A stretch of 64,000 nucleotides of DNA from Diospyros lotus. Lineage: Eukaryota > Streptophyta > Magnoliopsida > Ericales > Ebenaceae. Position 1 is the first letter of the stretch, and each line of letters opens with the position of its first letter. A program made the position numbers and the translations under genes. Under the pieces are notes generated by a model that saw only the letters and a list, made by a program, of their open reading frames with translations, searched no databases and had not been told where the DNA came from. Location: assembly GCF_014633365.1 (NCBI RefSeq), contig NC_068346.1, positions 18,125,030-18,189,029 on the forward strand, given 5' to 3'. Shown in pieces: positions 12,501-24,500 of the stretch.

Positions 12501-15500
12501 ATAAAAGGAAGTTAACAACAGGTAGTAACTATAGCTTTGACCAGAAAATTCTAAAAACCAAAACCAATATTGCAGCCATGAAGGACAATATCTGGAACCT
12601 CTGACAAGGAACCCCGGCATCCTTCAGCAAAAAGTGTAATGTGCCCTGCAAAATGCCAGGTTTATTAGGACTTGAAGACTAGACTAAGAAATTAACCTGG
12701 CAAATAAGGTCATTCTTTTAGCGGGCAACACATTCTTAAAAGCTAGCTACAAAGGAAAGGTCTACAAAACAAGCCGAGGAGTTACTGAACCATCCCTATT
12801 TATTGCAAGTGACAAGAAAATTCCCTTTTTAGTTAACATTTGTAGTAATGATGAATATTACAACATGTAAGCAGAGTCACTGGGTCAGTTTGGAGTTGTA
12901 AGATTGCCATTCTTGTGTGAGGAGGAATAACTTTTAGTTTCAACTATTCATTCCAGCCTTTCTATGCTCTGAAACAAAATGCAGTAATAGAATGAAGCCT
13001 AGAGGCATCCCTTACAGCAACATTACTCAACCTGAAAGATCTTATGCAATGCTAGGTCGAGAACAAGAGAAAAAGAAAGTGGAATTGCCTTTCAATTCTA
13101 CGCCATGCTGGAAAGTTTCCCTTTCTGAACCATCTTTAGCTATTCCCATGTCATTTGTTGCAATACCAACAACATTATCATTACAATCATATAAAACCTG
13201 GAAAATTGCATTACTTGTTAATATACAAAATTCAACTATATCCAACATGATGTAAAACAAATTCAAGAAGCACCTCACTAGCGGCAAAGCCTGGATATAT
13301 TTCAACTCCCAATTCTTCAGCTTTCTGTCCCATCCAATGAACTAATTGACTCAAACTGCAAGATAGGATCTACAGTAAAATTCCTTAAGATATTTGCACT
13401 ACTAATATGTGAAAACAAAATGCTAGTTCCAAGGCATGGAATGCAATACTAATAACCCATTTAATAAGGCCAACAAAAATATAAGGTAAGGAGTAAAATG
13501 CCGGATGGGTCAAATGCTTCCTTTCAACAAAGAGATACTATGTAGAAGACTATCTTAGAAATACATAAGGCACAGCTCCCAGGCCTCCATGTGGAAAAAC
13601 CAGAAATTCTTGCTCTCCATGGCAGCCATCCTTGACGGGCCACTTGAAAGCCTAGTAAGGTGACTTGGGAACCATAGCTCAACCAATGTACGTCCACTCA
13701 AACTCCAACTGCTCCTCTAAAGAACCCACCCAGCCATGCCTCATACCAACAAGAAAAGCCTGACCAAACTTATCATTCAATCATCCCCAGGAAAGGTGTC
13801 CAATTCTTTGCATGTTATCTTTCCAGGCAGTGGCAGGGACCCTGTCAGTGGGACCTCTGTTACCTGGAACACAGATTGTTTTGATAGTGTAGCAGGAATG
13901 AGAAAGTAGGAGGCAGCATGTTCTAAAATGTGATATGATATGGATAAACTTAGATGCATTAGCCTTGTTAGTAATGTAATTATTATTCGAATTCAAGTTG
14001 CTCCTTGAAATTCTTCATGCCAAACTCGGTCCAACAGTTCATGCACTTCAGGCATATACAGTAAAGAAATAGGGTGCAACACCTTCCTCCACTTGGAACC
14101 ACAAGATTGACTCAGGGTTGATTCATATGCCTGTTGAGTACTTGAACTTGACATGGAACAGTAACCCCTAGATCACTTGTTGAGCTTGAGACAGAATAGT
14201 AGCCCCGGGGCAACAACCAAAAAACATTATTGCACAAAAGCCCAAAAATAATTGTCTTTTGATTTGAGCTCCCTTCCATAATGTTAGTAGTGGAACTGAA
14301 CAGTGTAGCTCGTTCTTCTAATAAATGGGAGAACATCCCCTGTGTTTATCATTGTGGAGGGCAAGGTTGAGGGAAGTTTTAGTTGTTGATGCCAGTGAAA
14401 GAATGAATAATGTAGTGATAAGGTTTTCAGGCAAGAAAGAAGAAAGGAAAATCTTTTTACTAAACAAAAAATGTCCAAAAATAATTTCCCTCTACATTTG
14501 GAGTATAAAGGTGTACAGGAAAGATGAGAATAAGTACAGCATTTAGGGATACATGCACTGAAACTAGCACCTTTATAGAAAAACATGTCAGATATATTAA
14601 TAGAATTGACATTGCAGGAGAAGTGATAGTTGGATTCTTGCACACACGACTATTCAAAGTTCACAATCACGCATACACAGGCTTAAATGTAGGGTATAAC
14701 TATGCTATCATGTGTGAATCACATGACCTGCTAATCAGGCTTAACGTGTTAGCCTAGGCTTCGGGACACATAAGCTAACCACTAGTTTATATGTGGACTA
14801 AAAATGTTACCCAAACCACATAGTTGAGTTACCCATACATGAATAGGATAAAAGGGTGTGGGAATATTAACCACTGCAGGAAAAGATAAATTAAGAATTT
14901 TCAAGTTATATAGATTCATGCCCTGAGATAGAGAAAAAGATAGATATCCGCTTTGGTACATCATTCAAACAAGAAGTTCAGTGTAAACTGTCAAGAGGCT
15001 TAGTTAACTTGGAGTGAGAGTCTAGTTTCAATTCTGTCCTATATTGCATTGACTTGATTACAAGGGTAGGATGCAAATATGCATCAGTGCATCAGAGATA
15101 CATAAATCTTGAATCTTATAATGTTTGGATAATTATTCAAGAGCTGGGCAATGGTACATAAATATGTTGTAAACAATTAAAAATAATACGATTGAATATT
15201 AGTTCTAACAAATTGTTTCATTATAAATTTCAAATTACAGGGCCTTTTGAGGAAAAATGAGATTTGTATCATTCATCCATGTTAAAATATTCAAATTATT
15301 CATTATCATCAAATATAAGCTTTTTTTCCTTCAAATATTATTAAAAATTCCAGATCCAAGAGTCTAATGTGGGTGCGAGTGCCAGACACAAACCTCATAC
15401 TGTTACCCATGTCATATCTAGTGTTAACAGATATGGAGGGGCACAAATGGATCCCCTTAAGATAGATCCTATTAGGAATGGCTTCTAAACTCTAAAGAGC

Positions 15501-18500
15501 AAGGCATATTTGCATGGTAGCCCAAACCCATCTGAGTTGGGTTTATACTTGTATCCTTCGAAAAAATAAAACCTACAAGAAATGGATCACAATCTTCTTT
15601 ATATTAGCCAGCTCTAATCCCAAGACAGAAACGATAATCTTGCATTTATAGGAGAACACCCATATTTAGTCTAGTTGCTTTGTGTTTCATCCCTATCTCC
15701 ACACATATAGATCTTGGTTGCTTTATATATTACAAAAATTTTATACCACTGCAGTCTTATATATCACCAAATTCACCATAATAATTGGAAGATTAAATGA
15801 AATTTGGCAAGAACCTTCTTCTTCGCCTTGCATCATAATGCCCCGATGATAGTATATGTTACCTTATGACGTAGTTTCCTTTGTCGTTAAAAGGACATGG
15901 GAGGGGAATTGCATGGTTCTTGGTGAGTAACAAAAACTTATCAGAAGAAACAGGGACATGTATTGGTGCCTGCAAATGATGGTAACAAAAGTATGTTCAA
16001 ATATGAACTGGTAAGGGTATTATTGCAAATGAACTAATTCAGAATCTATTGTAGTTAAATTATGTATGGTGTAAAATAGGAAAAACTAGCATATTACTTT
16101 ATTTAAGTATGCATAAATATGAATTGGCCTGCCAAGAAACCTAGCCAGAAACAATGTAAGAAAATTTAGCAAAGACAGCCCATATTTCTTTTGTGCATCA
16201 ACCTATTTGACTTCACACAGAAAATCTATTCCTAAATGATATACCAGAAAGCCTTTTCTTTATCTTTTTCTTTTCCTTCTTTTTTGTCTCCTTTTTTCAA
16301 ATTTTCTTTTTGGGGATCACATCCAATATTCACAAAACAATTCAGAAATTGCAAATTCTTGTGTAATCTGTTTATAGAGAATCTGCAACAGAACAACTTT
16401 CGGGTCTTCATATCATAACACCAACAGAGTCAGATGTCAAATATGCACATGCTTCTTCAGTCCATACAAAAGTAATGTAGTAAATAAAAAACAATACGAA
16501 AAAAGCAAAGAACAGAGGGGAAAGGGGGATACCTCTTCCTGCTTCCATTGTGGGAAAAGTTCATTTAGTGCTCGGGGTTCAAATACATTCCCAGACAGAA
16601 TGTGAGCTCCTGCAATCAAATTCAAGTGAAAAGAGCAACAAGAAAAATAATTACAAAGGTAGTTAGTCATGACAGTTCTAAGAAATAGAACTCCAGAGCC
16701 AAGAAGTAGCTGGCATCACAATACCTGTATTCTTATTATGATAATAAAAATGTGCAAATTAAGGAAAACCTTGACCAACCAAGGAGCTCATAAAATGAAA
16801 CAGCCAATACTATTATTCCTCTTCTTTTGTAGAAAGTGATTTAGCGGAGGAGAGTTCTCTTCAAAGAGTATGTCACTACAATTTTAAAGCTTCGCATATG
16901 GATATACACACTGTGCTTATGTTATCAAATTCCAAATATTGGAGGAAAATCAAAACATAATCCATGGTTGTGAATGAATCTTCAGTCTTCTCTGCAAAGG
17001 CCTTTTCCTATTTTCATTTTATTTTAGGTCTCAAAAGTCGCCATTTAGAACTCAAACAATCCATTAAGGTGGTCAGGGGTAAAAGGTGCCCTTAAGGCAC
17101 TATTAACATACATTGCCTGAGGCACTAGGTGCTAGGAACTAAAAAAGCGTTCACTTGACCGAAGCGAGGGCTAAATTTACAAAATAATAATAATAATAAT
17201 AATAAATGCATTAATATAAAAATATAATCAGACAATATACTATATAAAACTAACACACAACATATAAGTTCTATAACAAATTCAATAATTATATAAAAAA
17301 TAAATAAACAATGTTAAAAACTTATAGGAAAGCAAACAAACATGCAATATAATACACGTGAGAGTGAATGGGAGAGAAAACTTAAGAGATTAGCCTCTCA
17401 ATTCTATTATTTATAGACTAATTACAATGAATGAGGCCTAAAAATATGGAGACTAATTACCCTAATTATCTACTAATTACCTGTTGACTATATACACATT
17501 CCTAAATAATGGAAGGAAATAAATCATAATAAATCTAACACTCCCTCTCAAGCTGGAGCATATATATTATATGTGTCAATCTTGTTACAAATGTAATTTA
17601 TCCAAGGACCCTTGAGTGACTTTGTGAAGGCATCTGCTAGTTGATCATTGGAGTTAACAAACTCAGTGACAATAACACCTTCAACTAGTTTTTATCTAAA
17701 AAAGTGACAATCAGTCTCAATATGCTTGGTCATTTCATGAAATACTGGATTGGAGGTGATATGGAGGGCATCCTGATTATCACACACAAGCTTCATTGGA
17801 GACGCTTCACATAACTTTAGTTCTAGTAGGAGTTGCTTGAGTCATATAAGCTCACATGTTGCATTAGCTATGGTTCAATATTCTACTTTAGCACTCGACC
17901 TTGCTACCGCATTCTGCTTCTTGTTCTTCCAAGAAACCAAATTACCTCCAATCAAAACACAGTACCCTAAAATAGATCTCCGATCAGAAGATCTTTCCCA
18001 ATCAGCATCAGAATAGCAACAAGTCTCTAAGTGTCCCATATCCTCATAGAGCAATCCTTTCCCTGGCGCACTCTTAATATACTTTTGAATTCGGAGAACA
18101 GCATTCCAGTGAGAGTCCCATGGGGAGTTGAGAAACTAACTAACCACACTCACAACGAAAAAGATGTTTGGTCTTGTTACTGTGAGGTAATTCAACTTTC
18201 CCACCAGTCTCCGATATCTCCCAAGGTTTAACAATGGCTCCCCTTGACTTGGTAAGAGTTTGATGTTAGGATACGAGTTTAGAATCTAATAGACCAATTT
18301 TTTCCAAGATACCCAATGCATACTTCCTCCGTGATATAGAAATACCATCTCTCAACTGTGCCACCTCAATACCCAAGAAGTATCTGAGTAGTCCCATATC
18401 TTTTGTCTGAAAATGTTTGAACAGGTGCTCCTTCAACTGCTGCATGAGGTAGATGCATTGTTGGGATGGTGAGTGTCAGTAAAAGACAGAGTGATCGGCT

Positions 18501-21500
18501 TCACTCCGGGATATTCCAAATGCCTAAACCACAGTACTAAATCGGCCAAATGGTTGAGGAGATTGTTTCAATCTATAGAAAGACTTACGGAGTTTACAAA
18601 CTAACACTGACTCCCTCGGAGCAACAAACCTAAGTGGTTGCTCCATGTACACTTCCTCCTGCAAGTCACCATGAAGGAACGCATTTTTAATATCAAGATG
18701 ACAGAGTGGCCAATGATGCATAACAGCCAGAGAAATGAATAGACGAACAGAGGCCATCTTGGCTACTGGAGAGAATGTATCACTATAATCTAGCTCGAAG
18801 ATCTGAGTGTATCCTTTAGCGACCAAACACACTTTGAGACAATCAATGGTTCCATCAGAGTTAATATTGGGAGAAAAAAATTCATCGATAATCAACTGTG
18901 GTCCTTCCTTGTAGGAGAGGAACCAGTTCCCATGTCGCATTAGAGTGCAAGGCTTCCATCTCATCAATCATAGCTTGGCACCAACCAGGATGGGATAAAG
19001 CTTCACCTGTATCTTTAGGAATAGGGATAAAAGAGAGACTCGAAACAAAGGCACAGCAGGCAGGTGATAGGCAGTCATATTTCAAAAAATGATAAATGGG
19101 TTAAGGGTTAAGGGTAACCTGTTTACCTTTGCATTGGGCAATAGGGAGACTGTTTGGGTCCAAATCCGTGGTAGAAGGGATGTCTGGCAGAGAGAGTGAG
19201 TCAACATGGGTCAGCTCAATCAGTTGGCTGGCTTCGATAGCAAGTCGAGGATGATGATGGTAAGCGAGAAGAGAAGGTGATAGAACCTTTCTTGTTTGAT
19301 TGAATTCAACTCTTACAGTAGCTTCAGTAATGGAAAAAATAGCAAAGACAAGAAAGAAAACAAAAGAAATCAGGCCTATTCGAGAGGGCCTCACTCTCCA
19401 ACGGTTTCTTCAACAAATTTTCCACCCCTTCTCTCTCCTCCACTCTCCCTTTTTATATCTCTCCCCTATTCTGTTTCAGCCACATAAAATAATATTCTCC
19501 TCTAACCAACTTCTGACTCTTTTGCCCCTAACCCAATTTCCTTGGCTGTCCTTATCGCTTCACTCCTTTTACATCTTTGATAGGTAAGAATAATGGGAGT
19601 CCTAATAGAAGGATCTATGGAAGAAGATATAGGCAAATCCTCTAAAGGCAAGGAAGAGAATAAAAGGGAATGGGTAAAACTTGATCAATGCTTTGCGAGT
19701 CAGGCTGAGCAACCGAAAAGAAAGACTATTGTTCAAAGAAAATGACATTAGTAGACATGATGTATCAGTTTAACTCAGGAGAATAGCATTTATAGCCCTT
19801 CTGCAACTGAGAATAGCCTAGGAAAATACATTTAAGAGCCTTAGCAGCAAACTTGTCCCATCCAAGAGTTAGACAATGCACAAAACAAACATAACCAAAG
19901 GCATGACGAGAAAGGAAATAGAGTAGGGAACAAAATACAATGAAGGATTTGATCTTGCAAAATAGAAAAGGGCATGCGATTAATAAGATAACATGTATTA
20001 AGAACTAGCTCACCCCAAAATTTAGAATGATGATTAGCATGCAATAATAGAGTTCGAGCAGTCTCAATCAAATGACAATTTTTCCTTTCAGCTACTCCAT
20101 CCTATTGTGGAGTGTATGGTCAAGAAGATTGGTGAAAATGCCCTAAGTAGCCATAAATGTTGTAAATTGAGATGAAAAATATTCTAGAGCATTATCACTA
20201 TGCAAGGCACAAATAATTTGGCCAAACTGGGTTCTTTATTTCAGCACAAAATGTTTGAAATATGAAAAACTCTGAACGACTTTTCATTAAAAATATCCAG
20301 GTGCAACGAGAATAGTCGTCAATAAAGGTAACAAAATAAGAAAAGCCCAAAGTAGAGTTAACACGACTAGGACCCCATACATCTGTGCGAATCAGAGAGA
20401 AAGGGGACTTAGCTCAATTAGGGACTCTACGGGGACTACACTCACAATCTAAAACAGATAAAAAGGATAAACTTGGAACCAATTTCTTGAGTTTAGAGAG
20501 ACTCGGGTGACTAAGGCAATGACGGAGGAGTTTGGGAGAGGTGGTGCTAGTGCAAGCTATCGGTGAACTAGGTGTGTAGCAAGATGGTAGTGACCCCGTG
20601 ACTCATGTCTAACGCTAATCATCTGCCTCGTATCCCGGTCATGTACACAAACAAAGTTATGAGTGAAGGTGACTAAGCAATTAAGGGTTTTAGTGAGCTA
20701 GCTAACAAAAATTAAATTAAAAGGACTACCAGAAACATATAAAACAAAATTCAAAGATAAAGACAAGTTGGGTGTGGTTTGGTCTATCTCTTTAACTGCA
20801 ATTTTGGTGCCATCAGCAAGAGTAATAGTGGGCAAAGTATCAGAACAGGTAAGCGAGGAGAAAAGAAGTTTATTACCACACATATGGTCAATGGTGCTAG
20901 AATCTATAATCTAAGGATAAGGAGATTGACCTTTCACAATGCAAGCAACGAGGTTACCAATTTGAGACTGTTGTGTGGCCAGGAATTTCAAGAAAGCATC
21001 ATACTCTACTGCAGACATAGGTATCAACTGTGAACCTGGTGGAGATGGGGTAAGACTAGGATCAGGGTGAGGATCACTTTGAAACACATTAGTTGCACTT
21101 GTAGACGACACGGGCAAAGTAGCTAGGCGACCATGTTTCTTCCAGCATTTTTTCTCAAGATGACCCATTTTCTTATAAAAAGTGCATTGTGGACGAGGAA
21201 GACCATTATTATGTCCCTTATTTCCTCCTAAGTTAGAAGCCTGAGATACAAGAGCCGAAGATTTGGATGGAGAGACAACAGTAGATGAAGAAAACACATG
21301 GTGCACACCTGTCATGTTCAACAACCTTTTGAAAGAATCCTTCATGGTAGGATTAGTGAAGTTGGTTAAGATTTGATGTCTAACAGCGTCAAATTCAGGT
21401 TTTAGTCCAAAGAGAGCAATAACCACGAAAAACTTCTCTCTCTGTGCGATTTGTTCAACGTGGGTCATAGTAAAATGGAGAAGAGCATCAAATTTCTGCA

Positions 21501-24500
21501 TGAGTGCTCGAACCTTCCCTAGATAAGATTCCATGGAGGTCTCTTGCTTAAGGTTCTTGATATTGGAAACCACGGTACACAAGCGTTGGATATCATTAGC
21601 ATAGCACTCTTTAGCTTATTTCCATACTTTAGCACAAGTTTCAAAGGGGCAAAAGAGTTGCAAGACTGACGAATCAATGGATTGTTATAGGATACTACAC
21701 AACTGGGCATCAACTTGTTCCCATTTAGCTTGGTTGGCTGCTGGCACACTTTCAGCCTTTGTGGTAAGATGATCAGCTTAGCCTTATCTTTTGAACCACA
21801 TTTTGACAGAGACTGCCCATGAAAGATAGTTGACAGACCTTATCAATTTGATAGTGGTGATGTTAGGTGTCTGCCCCAAGGTTAGAGACGGCAAAGGTTA
21901 AAGGAGGCTTCAGGTGCTGAAACGACTGATGTCAAACATGGTGAAATTTCAAAGTAGGGACATTGGGAATAGTGTTTTGGGTAGGAGAAGGTTCTGTGAC
22001 ACACTATTGGAGGATGATGGTGAGGGATTTAACAAAGGAAATAGGCTTAGAGGGTGCTGGAGGTCCAATCTGGGGTAGCCGAAGGCAGGACTACGATGGT
22101 GCATGTAGGCAAAAGCAAATTGTGTGCAATGGCGTGTGGGGGCACGTGCCTTCACCAGTGGCGGAGCAGCACCAAGAGTAGGTCGATCAAAGGTGTCTAA
22201 AGGTGATGGCATGGTTGGTTTTTGGAAAAGGCACCGAAAAAAGTGCCAACAGGCTAGGTCAGTTGCAGGTTTAAAAGACAATAGGGTTTGAGTGCCACTA
22301 GAGATAGAGACATAGCAGGAGACTTTAAGGTTTTCCCAACACCGCTCTAATACCATGGTGAGAGTAAGTAGGAGAGAAAATTTAAGAGATTAGACTCTCA
22401 ATTCTATTATTTACAGGCTAATTACAATGAATGAGGCCTAAAAATATGGAGACTAATTGAGACTAATTACCTATTAACTATATACACATTCCTAAATACA
22501 TGGAAGGAAATAATCATAATAAATCTAATAATATATAATATTAACAAACAAAATATAACTTATATTATAATTAATATAAAGTTATAAAATATATAATATT
22601 AACACACAACAAGATTACATATAAAGTTATAAGTTACACTGTTACAGGCTTATAGTTCTAGCAAACATATATAACTCTTTTGTAGCAAACATTAACTAGG
22701 TAACTGAGTACAAACTGAAAGCCTAAAACAAAATAAATATTGTGTAACAAAATGATGACTGTCAAGCAATAGTGAGCAGACTAAAAAGTTTAAACACTGA
22801 CTAACAGCTCAATAGTGACTAAAAAGCAACATCAATAACATACAACAAAAGAAACAAAGTCTCAGAAACAAGCCAAGAAGTCTGCAGCAATAAAAGGGAA
22901 AGTAAATGTCAGGAACCAGTCCTAACCTAGGGTTTCTTTGAAGATAGAAATGAGAACGAGAGAGAGTGTAACGACCCGATCATGGGTCTAGATTATTTTG
23001 GTATTTTGTGTGTTAATTCTATGTGAGTGAAATTTTGGGATATGAGTTGAATTAGATATTTAAAGTATATATGTATGATTTTTCAATTAGTTAAGTAATG
23101 AAAAAGGAAAGGACTAAGAGGGAATATGTATAATGGTATGAGGGCAAAATGGGAAAAGGGAGATGGTATAAAAGAGAGTTGGAGAGCAAGCCATATTCAT
23201 TGCATGTGTAGCTTCTGCTAAAACAAAAAATTTAAACTCTCGTGCTCAATTTTTATGACAAACTAATTTTCCTCTAGATAATACCGCCATTTCTCCACAA
23301 TAGTCAATATGGCTAACAACTCCTTATCATATGTGCTCAAACCTTGGTGTCTAGGGGCTAATGGTTGGCTAATGAAAGCCAGTGGCCTGCCCTCCTGTAT
23401 TAATACAGCCCCGGTTCCCATGTCACTCGCATTCGTTTCCGGCACAAATGGTTTACTAAAATCTGGTAGGGCAAACTCCGGAACCTCTTCCATAGCTCTT
23501 TCAGCCTCATAAAGGCTTCTTCAGCCTTGGAATCCCAATGGAAATTCCCTTTTTTTAACGGCTCTATAAGTGGCTTACTGATTATCCCATAGCCCTTTAC
23601 AAACCTCCTATAGTAGTCTGTGAGCCCGATAAATCCTCTCAATGCTTTTATAGAGGCTAGTCTTAGCCAGGAAATCATGGCAGCCACCTTTTTCGAGTCT
23701 GTGCTTAACCCCTGAACTAGAAATGATGTGCCCTAGATATTCAACCTGCCCTTGGGCAAAGGCACATTTTGACCTCTTAACATATAATCGATTGAGTCTA
23801 AGGACTTCAAAGGTAACTCTTAAGTGCTCAATATGTTTGGAAAATGATGGGTTGTATACTAGGATATCATCAAAGAACACTAAAATGAAATCTCGGGGGT
23901 AAAGGGAAAAGATTTGGTTCATTAGGGCTTGAAACACGGCAGTGGCGTTGGTAAGGCCAAAGGGCATCACTGTGAATTCAAAATGCCCGTGGTGTGTTCT
24001 AAATGCACTAATGCAATCTTGGGTATGTCTTCGGGTCTCATTCGAATCTGATGGTAACCCGATCAAAGGTCTAATTTGGAGAATGTTGTTGCATTATTTA
24101 ATTCATCTAGTAGGTCATCTATGATGGAAATTGGGAACTTGTTTTTGACTGTCATGGCCTTGAGTTGACAATAATCAACACAAAATCGCTAGGACCCGTC
24201 CTTCTTTTTAACAAGCAATGTAGGTGAGGCAAAAGGGCTGAGGCTTGGTCGAATGACGGATTTTGGAAGCATTTCCTTGACCAATTTCTCAATTTCAGTC
24301 TTTTGAATTGGGGGGTATCGGTACGATCGTGTGTTAATTGGTTCGGAGTTGGGTTTGAGTGGAATGGTGTGGTCAAGGGGCCTTGTGGGTGGTAGGGAAT
24401 TGGGCTCCATGAATAAGTACTCAAACTCAACTAACAATATGTTAAGAGAATCAAGTTCTTGTACCTTTAAGTGGGGTTGAAATGGGCTGTTGACTATCAA

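Larger units (their letters stand above)
17356..22530 (-). mobile_element. Ty1/copia retrotransposon with both LTRs (about 5.2 kb), decayed
   Basis: The element lies in ETF-QO intron 1 in the same orientation as the gene. Order on the minus strand is LTR (22530-22356), primer site, gag, protease, integrase, reverse transcriptase, RNase H, polypurine tract, LTR (17540-17356). The order integrase before reverse transcriptase is diagnostic of copia. Nonsense codons, frameshifts and a secondary LTR-like insertion make it defective. The flanking DNA is so AT-rich that the target duplication is ambiguous. Confidence 0.88.

Noticed and set aside
13560..13960. Less AT-rich block in ETF-QO intron 3 that looks formerly coding
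   Set aside because: I could not assign it to any family in six frames, and it lacks ends or duplications.
19096..19122. Telomere-like GGGTTAAGGGTTAAGGGTAA
   Set aside because: The unit is TTAAGGG-like rather than TTTAGGG, only two to three copies, and it lies inside copia coding sequence.
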